Below are positions 1 through 9,779 of a stretch of DNA of 54,564 bases, piece after piece. The DNA is from Trametes villosa (taxonomy: Eukaryota > Basidiomycota > Agaricomycetes > Polyporales > Polyporaceae). The DNA is taken from the NCBI GenBank assembly GCA_002964805.2, contig PUDQ02000040.1:1-54564 (forward strand). Direction: 5' to 3'. Below the pieces are notes generated by a model. That model ran no database searches, was not told the origin of the DNA, and saw only the letters and a list, made by a program, of their open reading frames with translations. The translations under genes were made by a program, and so were the position numbers. Numbering within the stretch: the stretch's first letter is position 1; the number at the start of each line of letters is the position of its first letter.

Positions 1-115
1 GGGCATGTCATGGGTATCGCGGGTTCGCGCGGGTTTGGGCGGGTCAAGCGCCCGGGTACGGGTACGGGTCCATATATGGGTACCCGCGCTGCACCCGCCA
101 CCCGCCAAGCGCTCG
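1..115. repeat. hAT1 left terminal repeat and GGGTA/GGGCG-rich subterminal region
   Basis: The terminal repeat remnant (1-15) is followed by dense copies of cgggt, gggtacggg and their complements. The same kind of cluster lies at the other end of hAT1 and at both ends of hAT2. In hAT elements such subterminal motif clusters commonly bind transposase; that role is inferred here. Confidence 0.6.
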
Positions 116-340
116 AGGCACCGACAACTGCCTAATGCGGCAGGCATATCTCATCCGGGCGTCGGGCTCACCCCAAGCCCGCGGAACTGCAAATATCAGC
201 CACACATACCGCAAATGGTAGTACTGCACAGTTCTAGCTTGCCCCGTGCCGCATGTAGCTAGCAAAGACATATATACAAAATGTTCCTGCTTTTTATCAT
301 CAAACCGACAACTTCCCTTCACTGTACCACCCATCCACAC

Positions 341-3300
341 ATGGCGAGAGGCTCAGCCGGCACCAGCAAGCGCCCTCGCGCACGCAAAAGCGCGAGCCCA
401 ACTCCCCCGCCCGCGAAGAAGAAGAAGGCCACCGCCCCCAAGGGGAAGGCGCGCGGTGCGAAGGGATCTACCGCGCGCGCGGATAGCGAGGGTGAGGACG
501 CGCCGCCAGTCGCGAAGCGTGCCAACGCGCGCGCGCAGAAAGCCGCGGGCAACCGCGCGGAGGAGGCGATTGAGGTGTCGAATGACTCCGGATCCGACGC
601 GCCGGCGGATGATGACAAGAGCGAGGCCGAGGTGGGCTCCGCCGACGAGGACGACGAAGCCCTGCTTGGTGAGTACATTGCCACAAAGAGTATACACACA
701 CGCTCATCAATACACTGTCAGCGCGTCTGAGTAAAGGATGGAACTCACCAATCTATGCCTTCTACAAGGACCCGACCATCGAGTACATCGGTGACCAGGG
801 GCGCCGCGCATTGTCGTTCCCGTGTGCCGCGCGCGGGTGCCGCACGTCCGTGAACCGCTACCTCGATAAGACCGACTCGGCGTCGACTGGAAACCTGCGT
901 CGCCACGCACAGCGGTGCTGGGGAGAGGAGGCGGTTAAGGCGGCGGGCAAAGCGAAGAACATTGAAGTCGTGCGCGAGAAGATTGTCGGTTCGCTCCTGC
1001 GCCAAGGGTCAATCACGGAGTCATTCGAGCGCAAATCGGGCACGATCACGTACAGCCATCGGCCCCACACGCGCGTCGAGACTTGCACCGAGTGCGTCCG
1101 GTGGGTGGCTGAGAGCCTCCGCCCGTTCAAGATCGTAAAAGATCGCGGGCTTCTCTGTCTGCTGAAGACTGGGAGACCCGAGTACTACATGCCGTCGCCC
1201 TCCACGGTCTCGCGCGACCTCAAAGTCGTCTTCGCGCGGACGCGCAACCGCATCGCGAAGGTCCTGCAGGTTAGTGAACGTTCTGCAGTGTCGCGTGTAG
1301 ACGTGCTTACCCTTTTCGGCCTGCAGGAGTATGACGGCGACCTGCACTTCGCCATGGACGAGTGGTCGGCGCCGAACCACCGGGCCTTCATGGCGATTAC
1401 CGTACATTTTGAGCAAAAGGGCAAGCCGGTCTGCTTGCTGCTCGACTTCATCGAGGTCGCTTGGTCGCATAGTGGGGTGAACCTCGCGATGGCGTTTGCG
1501 GAGGTTCTGAGGGAGTTCGGCATTGCGGAGAAGGTTAGTGAGCATTCTGTGGGCCTTGTGTGCGCGGACACTCACCAGAGAGCGCAGATCCTGGGGGTGA
1601 CTTGCGACAACGCGACGAATAATGATACTATGGTCGAGGAGCTTATGGACCTCCTCCCCGACTTCCCGGGCGATGTGAACCGCGTCCGGTGCTTCTCGCA
1701 CGTCCTCAACCTTGTTGCGAAGTCGCTGATCAAACAGTTTGATGCGCGAGCCGCGCGCGATGAGGCTGACGCGGACGCGGATGCTCGTGAGCTCCTCGAG
1801 CTGGCGCGCGAGATGGAGAGCGAAGAACTCACGGCTCAGGCGGAGGCGGCGGCCAAGGAGGACGAGGGCCAAGAGGAGAAGGACGATCCCGACGACGAGG
1901 TTGACGCGATGGCCGACTTGGATGACGAGGAGCGTGCGCAGTTCGAGCGCGACGTCCTCCCGATCAAGCTGGTGATAGCCAAGGTAGAGATTCACGGTTC
2001 AAAATTGAATGGCTTACTGATAGACCTGTCCTAGCTCCGGAAGCTAGCGTTCAAGATCGTCCACTCGACGACAAAGCTGCTGCCGGCCTGGAAAGCGTTG
2101 CTGAAGGAACTGGGGCTGCCGGAAGCGCTGATCCCTCGCGATGTCCGCACACGGTGGAACTCGACCTTCGCAATGCTGGACAGTTGCTTGAAGCACCAGA
2201 AGGCGTTGACGAAGCTGTGTAGCGACAAGGCGAATGGGCTGAGGGCGTTCGAGCTCTCAGACAAGGAGTGGGCCATCGCGAGAGAGCTACGCAACGTACT
2301 TAAGGTTTGCACGCACAGCGTTTGAACCTTAATGTCCGCATTAGGCATGTACTGACCACTGCCTTTCCTGCGCGTACACCAGGTCTTCAAGGACGCGACT
2401 ACTTACTTCTCGCGCGCGACACCCAATCTTGCGGCTGTAATCCCTGCTATGGACCATATCGACGCGCATCTGACCTCTGCCAGCCTCGCCGACAGCCCCT
2501 ACGACCAGGCCATTCGCGTCGCCGCTGGTCTCGCCAAACGAACGCTAAACAAATATTATTCACTCACCGACGCGTCCAACACCTACCGCATAGCTATGAG
2601 TAAGTCCGCAGTTTTTCCCTGGAGTACACGAACGCGCGCGCGTGGCTGCGCAGTGCGGTTTCCCTCGCGCACACATGAGGACGTCCGCGCGCGGCGGGGT
2701 GTGCGTGGCAGCCTGGATAGCTGTGGACTGCTGAGCACGTTGTCGCTCGCGCACCATCTGGCCATGCTAACCCATACCTCCTAATAGTTCTTCATCCTCG
2801 ATACAAGATGTCCTACTTCAAGAAGATGAAGTGGCGCGAAGACTGGATCGATACCGCTCGTACCATGGTCACCGAGGAATACACGGCGCGCTACGCGTCG
2901 CGGCACACACGCGCCACCGACAAGAGCGCACAGGCGCAGTCCGATGCAGATTCGAAGGACGGGGAGAGTGATGGCTCATCGGCTGAGGACCTGCCGGCCA
3001 AGCGCGTCGGGAAGCGGCCGCGCACTGAGGTACTTCTTACTTTGTACCTGCACAACTGGGGACATCCGCTAACCGCCGCGCCCTCACAGGTCGAAGAGCT
3101 GAACATATTCGAAGCGTTAGAACGCGAGGAGATCCCCGTGGACGAGCTGAGCGATGAGCTCACCCGCTACCTCAGCACGGACCCGGAGCGCATAAAGGAT
3201 GCGCTTGAATGGTGGCACGACCGCCGCGCCTCCTTCCCGAATCTATCGCGGATGGCCCTAGACTATCTTACAATCCCAGGTATTCCGCTCTGTGTGCCGT

Positions 3301-3573
3301 CCATGCCCGTGCGCTGATAGCTGAGCTCTCTGTACAGCGACCTCTGTCGACCCCGAGCGGGCATTCAGCCGTGGACGGCTTGTTCTTCCGCATACCCGCA
3401 ACTGCCTCTCGGCGCAGAGCACGCGCGCAATCATGTGCGTGGGTGACTGGAGCCTCGCGGGCTTCATTCATCCGTCCGATGCGCGCAAGATTGGACAACT
3501 GGACGAGCTCGAGGGTGAATCGGACTTCGAGATGGACGAGGGTTGGGATAGGATTGACAGTAGCTCTATCTAG
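341..3573 (+). CDS. hAT family transposase, 9 exons, apparently intact
   Basis: Exons inferred by GT-AG sites and comparison with hAT2: 341-668, 722-1269, 1327-1533, 1588-1983, 2035-2304, 2383-2599, 2788-3029, 3090-3279, 3338-3573. They sum to 878 codons including the stop, with no internal stop. The N-terminus is lysine/arginine-rich and disordered with an acidic stretch. A BED-like zinc finger follows (CAARGC ... NLRRHAQRCW, about residues 143-170). The RNase H-fold catalytic core shows the first Asp in FAMDEWSAPNHR, the second in VTCDNATNND, and the Glu in SVDPERAFSRGR. An acidic insertion lies in between, as does the VRTRWNST motif typical of the family. The C-terminal hAT dimerisation region precedes the Glu. 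Several introns are multiples of three and read through, but the hAT2 protein lacks those residues, which supports splicing. The product should excise and integrate the element in the nucleus. Confidence 0.85.
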
Positions 3574-3940
3574 TACATCTTGTATCTGTTGTATGCGATT
3601 CCTGTAGCCTCTCACGACTGCGTTAGGGGGGCGTGTTGTTGTGCACACGCGCGGCGCACTTGCACGCGTAGACCGCCGTGTGCGAGAGTGCTTCTCAAGG
3701 GCCTGTACTTGACAACTTGCCCGGACGCCGCGCGCATGGTGAATGATGCGCGCGCGCACATATATCACGCGCGCCGCCCCGTCGGACGGATTGTCGGCCT
3801 GCATCGATGAGCTAGAGGCCCAGAGAGGCACCCTGATGGGTGGGAGATAAAAACATGGCGGGGGTATCCCCACCTCACCCTGAATCCACCCGCCCTCCCG
3901 ATTACCCTCACTACGTCCTCCCCTCTCTGTTGTCCTGCTC

Positions 3941-4755
3941 ATGACGCCTCAAGAGCTCCCGGACCGCGACTCTAACGTCGCGCGCGGTACAACCGACGAC
4001 AGCGCGGCATCGGACGCGGCGTCAGACGCTGCGCGCACGCGCGACTTGAACCGCACGACCTCCCCAGCACCCCTGGCGCGCTTGGAGCTCAAGTACGACG
4101 CAGACTTCTTGGACAAGACTGACGACTTGCTCGAGATCCGGCTGTGCATTGAGTGCGGACGCGAGCGCGAGGCGTTTGAGGTGTGTACAAGTCGATCAGC
4201 TGGCAGCTTGGATACTAGTAGCCTGGCGTAGCTCACCTATTTGCGCATGCGTGTAGCTTATCCTGCCTTCGACCATTGCTCGCGCTCGCGCGTTGAGCCC
4301 GCACACCTGGGACACCATTACGGCGGACCTTCTTCAACGCCTGCACGGCTCGCTATCGCAAGATCAACAGGACGCGCTCATGACAGTCGCCTACACTTAC
4401 CGGTGGTTTGCTTACGCACCTGTCGATGCCGCGTATGGAGCAGCGTGGCGCGAGTTTCGGGAGCTTCTCCGGTCAGTCCTCGTAATGGACGCGATCACGG
4501 GCGCCACGCCGGGCGAGGATTCCCTGCATAATGTCGCGTTCTGGGTGCGTGACTGTATTCCGGTGAGTCTTTAAACAGCCTACAAGTAGTATTACCAGTA
4601 CTAACTGCTAGATGGAACACTATTAGGATGCATACCCTCCCGGAGCGAATCCTTTTGGTGTGCTCGGTGGGGATAGCGACCTCGAGTCGGAGGGGGAGGC
4701 TATTGTGCCTGAGGATGGGGTGCCGCAAGGACACAAGGTGGATAGCAGTACATAA
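3941..4755 (+). CDS. hAT-borne accessory gene (unknown function), 3 exons
   Basis: Exons 3941-4180 (80 codons), 4257-4562 (102 codons) and 4627-4755 give 224 residues. The second intron has a good branch site (ctaac) before the acceptor. The start lies 367 bp after the transposase stop. The N-terminal part is acidic and low-complexity; the middle exon is helix-rich, and the C-terminus is acidic and serine-rich (GGDSDLESEGE). I do not recognise the family. The middle exon is homologous to that of the hAT2 gene at 8683-9466: both are exactly 306 nt, with matching W, L, AWxxF and LR positions in the half that contains SQDQQDAL here and TAQQRAAL there. No DNA-binding or catalytic motif is visible. 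Conservation in place, strand, exon count and exon length suggests a real product that helps transposition or controls it. Confidence 0.75.
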
Positions 4756-4835
4756 TTCCATTTGAGAACAATGGCAGAAGACGTGCACATGCTTTATGGA
4801 CGAATGCTACGGTTGTTTGTGTGCGAGTATGCCGG

Positions 4836-4981
4836 GGCACCCGTGACCCGTACCCGTACCCGCGCCACCCGTGCACCCGGCGCCTGTACCCGCACCCGTG
4901 GGTATGCGGGTACGGGTACTTAGCGGGTACGGGTGCGGGTCGAGACGGCCGCACCCGGGGGTTCACCCGTGCTATGCCCTA
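4836..4981. repeat. hAT1 right subterminal repeats and terminal inverted repeat
   Basis: Positions 4836-4964 hold many acccgtaccc/gggtacggg units. The terminal repeat itself is 4965-4981, the inverse of the window start and similar to both ends of hAT2 (common core TAGxGxxxAxCACGGGT). Confidence 0.75.
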
Positions 4982-6550
4982 GACAGGTCTAGAATAGTCA
5001 GGAGCATCGTAAAATGTACCAGAAGCATAGCATCAGCAAACGGGGAGCTTCAGTACAGTGCACTACAGTGCGTGATGAGTGCGATAGCGCACTGTCAGCG
5101 CCAATCGTACAGACAGGCGCCGACCGCCCCCTGTAGTCTCCCATCGCACCGTCCGGGTGGCTGTAACTTACAAGCGTATCGGGCGAGGTGCTATTAGCCT
5201 CTACCTCACCCCGGCCCAGACGACTGTGTACTGTAATGAAATACATCACAAACCCTGATTTTCTACTCACATATTGACGAGCCTGCGTGCCAGTAGAGGT
5301 TCATACGGGTTTACACCGCGGCCGGACACTACTATGCGTCGCGGCGGGACCGTTCGAAGAGATTGTATATTCAAATTGCGTGTCCGACGCCCGCCGGGCA
5401 CTGGCCGCTTGCTATGGTCAATGTTCAAGCAGTTGCCGGAGTCAACCGTCTATAAGGAAATGCTGGATAATCTAAGCAATCGGTGCAGGGCCTGCGTTTC
5501 CCAGCCTCCTACCGTCATGAAAGACTGTTTACAGTTGTTTCCCGATGAGACAGCGCTTCCGGCTTCCGGGCCATCCCCTGCTCAGCGGGGTTTCAAACAC
5601 CTTCCCCTTCGCCCTAAGCCTACATAAACGGGTGCTTCTTAGCTATCTCTCCTGACTACCTACCACCATCGTCGCCTCCTCTATCGACCCACCTCCCTGA
5701 CTTCCTGTAGTCCAGGTCAGTCCTTCAGCCGAGATGTGTGTATGCACGCATACACTTGCGAACCTCACCCCTAACGCGCATATACGCGCACTGCTGACGC
5801 ACCCCGAGGACTCCGACTTTCATTGACAGGTTGCGTCTACCGGTGCTCGGGAATCGGGTCACAACAGGTGCGCAAATGACTTCCTTTAGGCGGGCCTGTA
5901 CTAACTTGGATTTCTCAAGGCTCACGTTGACAGTGACATGCGCCGCTGAGGCCGTCATGTGTTTGATCAAATGCCGGTGAGTTGTCTCTTCGCTTGTGTA
6001 AACCCGAATGCTGGTGGCGTGCTCACCCCCGTCTCTCACCCCCGGCTGTCTCCCCCGGCTCTCCCCCATCTCTCTCGCCCTTCCCTCCCGCCCCGTGCTG
6101 CCCAGCATCGGCTTAGATCCTACACATGTATATATACCGTGGTGCATTGTAGTAGTTTCCCTAATATATTTGTTCGTTTGTCATCATGCCGTGTGAGCTG
6201 AGTGAAAAGCGAAGCTAGAAACCGGTGTGTACCGTTGCTAGTAGTACCAGTAAGGTGAGCCATGCACTATAGTCCCAGGCGGCGAGATTACATCGTACTA
6301 CAGGGCTCCCGCCCGATATGATTGGGAGTTATAGCGCCGGGGCCGGTATGATTGGGTATTGTAGAGAGCGCCGGTGTGTTGTAGTGTACTAACACCACTG
6401 GCCACTGGATGGTAGCTTGTCATCCAAAACTACTAGCATTATAGGACATTATGAAAACTATAGTGTAATATACTGCACTACACTAAGTATGGCCGGTTCA
6501 CTGATGTAGGTAGGGATGGCAGGATGCCGAGTATGTACAGAACAAAAGAA
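4982..6550. other. No recognisable gene between hAT1 and the first inverted repeat
   Basis: Open frames here (for example 5274-5627) have no family features, and the overlapping frames are equally open. There is a pyrimidine-rich stretch around 5640-5700 and 6010-6100. I see no tRNA, rRNA or transposon ends in this stretch. Confidence 0.4.
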
Positions 6551-7198
6551 TAGGGGGGCTCAGAATTGGCGGGGCTGGGAGGTGCCAGGGGCTGGGGCTG
6601 GGTATCTCTCAGAGATAACAGCGACCTCCTGCCATATCGGTTTTCACAGTGTCACGGGCGTTTAACAGCCTTTACATGTTCGAATCCTGGTGGTATTTCA
6701 TCATCAACTACTTTGGCAGCTTAGTCGCACATACTACCTTGTGAAGGTAAAGCGAAGGCGACTGCATCGATTACAAGCTCCCTGCAACAGAATATCCCTG
6801 CAACAGAACACGTATTGAAAACACTCCGTTTGTGCAATGGATTGCTCTCATTGTCGCCTTAACCTTAACCCGAGCATGACCGCGTTGATGTATTAGCGCC
6901 TAAATCTGAACTTCCTATATTAAAAGCCTGACAACCCCGGTGGAGGAGCATCTCTACACATAGTTTTAACAGTACTTGGAAGCTATATGTGTGTGATATT
7001 GGAGATGTTTGCGAGGGAGTGAAGTGGCGAGCTTACAGGAAGTATGCCCAAGAGTGCCGATGCTAAGCGCCAGCAAATGTCGCATCAGACACTGTGACGC
7101 CGTGAAAACCAATATGGCAGGAGGTCGCTGTTATCTCTGAGAGATACCCAGCCCCAGCCCCCGGCACCTCCCAGCCCCGCCAATTCTGAGCCCCCCTA
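6551..7198. repeat. Long inverted repeat (about 105-bp arms), MITE/foldback-like
   Basis: Arm 6551-6656 and arm 7094-7198 are inverted copies with only a few mismatches; both contain ggggctcagaattggcgggg and ctctgagagataac in opposite senses. They enclose about 437 bp. A transcript across this would fold into a hairpin of roughly 100 bp. No coding potential is evident in the loop. A small non-autonomous foldback or MITE-type element is the simplest reading; a hairpin RNA source is possible. Confidence 0.7.
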
Positions 7199-7503
7199 AT
7201 GTACGTATATGGTAAGTAGGAAAGTCCATGCCAGCGTATCATAGACACATGGCCACTAGCACTGCCACTCCCGGTCCGGCACAGCCGTAGACATGGAAGT
7301 TCAACACAAGCAGCAGCGGCGGCCTCTGTGACCGGCAATAGTGGCAAGGCGGAGGCCCTTGTGACCTGTGATGCACCACTACGGTCTGATCTCTACAGTC
7401 TGGCAGGGGATAGAAGCAACACACATAACAGGACCTGGGGGACCGTCTCCGCCCCATAAAAATATTCCCTAGCAGTGATGATGCCGCAAGGCCTTACAAT
7501 AGG

Positions 7504-7539
7504 GGCCGTCAAAGTTGACACTGTGGCTTTCGCTGCCGC
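7504..7539 (+). repeat. Left arm of an outer inverted repeat whose right arm was split by hAT2
   Basis: These 36 bases match, at 31 of 36 positions and in reverse complement, the sequence obtained by joining 8426-8442 to 13378-13396 (hAT2 and one copy of its target duplication removed). This reconstructs the pre-insertion site. It suggests that hAT2 landed in one arm of an older inverted repeat. Confidence 0.65.
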
Positions 7540-7856
7540 TGCCGCTGCGAGATTCACTTGATCAGTCCTTGTTACTGACCGTGACCGGGGTGACTGATGA
7601 GTGACTTGGGTGCTTGCGACTCCAGCTTATCGAGCCGCCCATCCGGATGCGAACTCCGGGGGGTCATTCATGAGTTCTCAAGTGTATAGTTTGGTCTGAA
7701 AACTTGCCGGAATGCGTTGAAATGCCCAAAGAAGGCCCTCAGAGCTAACCTCGGACCAATGATGATAACATATACATGATGCTATGATATTTTACAGAGG
7801 CACCCAGATCGCGGACTCTGGCCGGGCCGGGGACCACCCGCAACGTGATGTTCCTA

Positions 7857-8390
7857 AGCTCACTAAGGCTGCACATAGGTCGATCTGTAGGTGATCTGGA
7901 TCTGTACCTATAGGTAATGGGAGATCATGAGCTATGATCCGGAACTGGGGTTGATCTGCCTTCTAGGTACCTGTGACCTAGTGATCTGTACCTAGTACCT
8001 ACGGGTCGACCTATACATGATCTGTTTTGTGTATACTGTACCAAGTTCGGGTCATAATAAGTCTCATACAATATCTAAACACGTTATGACAGTATAATAA
8101 GGTCTATATATAGCTTGGGTGCATACCACCAACCCACATGCCTTGAGATTTACAACTTTTGAGGCCAGATATTATGATTTTGCACCTTCACTTGAGGTCG
8201 AGTGAGTCAATGTATCCTACAAACAGATCATGTAGGTCAATTAACTGGATCACAAGCCTTGATCCAGAGCTGGAGTCGATCTGCCATCTAGGTACCTGAA
8301 CCTAGTTGACCTGAACCTACAGGTCAATTTGTGGGTCAGATCAGGTCGACCTATGCAGTGACCTAAACCTATGTGCAGCCTTAAAGCTCA
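7857..8390. mobile_element. Small TIR element (MITE-like) with internal gatctg/acctag repeats
   Basis: The left end 7857-7879 (aggctgcacatagg core) is repeated in inverted orientation at 8367-8390. The 0.53-kb interior is packed with short variants of ggtcgacct, gatctg and tacctaggt in both orientations, so the whole element can fold. There is no open reading frame of note. The class is unknown; the target duplication was not resolved. Confidence 0.55.
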
Positions 8391-8434
8391 CACAGAGGAG
8401 GCTGTTATGCCAGCAAAGGCCGGAAGTCGCAGCG

Positions 8435-8442
8435 AAAGCCGC
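8435..8442. repeat. hAT2 target site duplication, left copy (aaagccgc)
   Basis: Perfect 8-bp copy of 13370-13377, the duplication length expected for hAT insertion. Confidence 0.93.
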
Positions 8443-8610
8443 TAGGGTTCACCACGGGTCAACCCCCGGGTGTTTCTGACTCAACCCGCACCCGCAACCC
8501 GCCAAAACCCGACCCGCAGACCCGCGGGTCACACGGGTTACGGGTTAGGCGCCGGCTCTCGGGGGTCGGGCGCTACCCGCACCCGCTGCGGGTACCCGCA
8601 GGGGTTAGTA
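8443..8610. repeat. hAT2 terminal repeat and cgggt/acccg subterminal cluster (accessory-gene end)
   Basis: Terminal repeat 8443-8459, then many acccgc, gggtc and cgggtt units up to about 8610, comparable with the ends of hAT1. Confidence 0.7.
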
Positions 8611-8682
8611 TAATTTCACACACTTTGTAACCACGCAGGCAAGCCTTGTAAGTATCCGCTCATAACGGCAATAGGCACGGTT

Positions 8683-9466
8683 CTATTCATCTGACGCGTG
8701 CTCCGAAGCTGTTAAGAGAGAAGGTATGCTAGAATCACTGAGATAGCCTTCGTCCGAGGACCCCTCAGACTCCGAGTCCCTGTCTACCTCCTCCCCTCCT
8801 TCCGGCGCCTTGACAATGTCGACCATCGCGTGGGCATCGTGAGCAGCGGCGCGCGGGCCTCGCTAGAATGCCATTGTCTACAGTTAAACATCAGCGAATG
8901 AGAGCCAATAGAGGTCTGTACATACCTGGAATTCGTCTCGGGCCCACTCGACAAGCAGCTCGAGGTGGCTCTCGCTGCTCAGCGACTCCACGGAGATCAC
9001 GTCGCGCAGCCGGTTGAGGAAATGCGCCCAGTCGGCGCGGGCCTGGGCGGGCTCTGCGGACGTGCTGAAGTGCACCAGCACGCGGGCAAGGCCCCGGAGG
9101 GCGGCACGTTGTTGTGCGGTCACGCCCACCGGCAACATGCCCGCGCTGGAGGGATGGTCAAGGATGTCGACCCATCCCTGCCAGCGTGCGGGCGCCGCGG
9201 CGAGGTCCTCGTAGTCGTGAGGCAGGGTGAACTAAAGACACGCATGTTAGTGTACAAGGAACGGTGCGCGCGGCCCAAGAGAGAGCGCGTGCGAAGGCAC
9301 TCACTGTAGCTATGGTAGCGCTGTCCTCGAGGCGCGCGATGAGCGTCGTGAACGAGCCTCGATCGTGATGACTCTGCCAGGAGTCAACGAGGAGGTGCAG
9401 CTGCGCCGGACGTGGGGGCGTCGCAGGAGAACCTGCAGAAGACGGGGTGTGAGCAGAGGGATGCAT
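8683..9466 (-). CDS. hAT-borne accessory gene (unknown function), 3 exons
   Basis: On the minus strand, exons 9466-9305 (54 codons), 9231-8926 (102 codons) and 8862-8683 (59 codons plus stop) give 215 residues; both introns are GT-AG. It starts 313 bp after the transposase stop. The middle exon is 306 nt, identical in length to that of hAT1, and aligns with it without long gaps (W, LP, QQ, L, AxWxxF, LR, ESL positions). The C-terminal exon is again acidic and serine-rich (DSESEGSSDEGYLSDSS). The N-terminal exon is proline-rich at the start. The family is unknown to me. It could be a transposition cofactor, a regulator, or a host-interaction protein; the sequence alone does not decide. Confidence 0.75.
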
Positions 9467-9779
9467 GGCGGGAGGACGGGGGCGCGGGCAGCGCAGTATC
9501 CTGTTCGCGCCGACGTCTTATACTAGGGGTGCGCCGCCGCACGATCGTCGCGGTGTCCAAATATCTGATTATCCTAAAACATCAGTGTGCATGCGCCTGC
9601 GCGCACCAAGCCTAGACGTATCCGATGGAAAGGGCACGCGCGCGCGGTGTCCAATGAGATGCGCGTGCGCACGCGTTGTCCAATGGGATATACGCGCGAG
9701 CAGGGCCCTCAAACGGCCATCGCATGCGACGGATATATGGGATACGGGTTACGGGGGATACAGGGGCCAACTACATGTA

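Larger units (their letters stand above)
1..4981 (+). mobile_element. hAT DNA transposon copy 1 (hAT1), two-gene element
   Basis: The right end (4965-4981) read on the minus strand is TAGGGCATAGCACGGGT. The first 15 bases of the window match the inside of this terminal repeat at 12 of 15 positions, so the window appears to begin two bases inside the left end. Between the ends lie an apparently intact transposase (341-3573) and a second gene (3941-4755), both on the plus strand. The layout matches hAT2 at 8443-13369, which has an almost identical total length of about 4.9 kb. The 8 bp after the right end are gacaggtc; the matching left target copy lies outside the window, so the duplication cannot be checked here. 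The family assignment rests on the transposase motifs. All coding exons are open, so the copy could be autonomous. Confidence 0.88.

Noticed and set aside
1021..1995. 324-codon frame antisense to the hAT1 transposase
   Set aside because: Shadow of the confirmed transposase exons; it crosses their introns and has no features of its own.
5274..5627. 117-codon plus frame after hAT1
   Set aside because: A second overlapping frame is equally open, with no similarity I recognise; not enough to call a gene.
6678..6687. gttcgaatcc resembles the B box/T loop of a tRNA or SINE
   Set aside because: No A box, acceptor stem pairing or anticodon arm could be placed around it.
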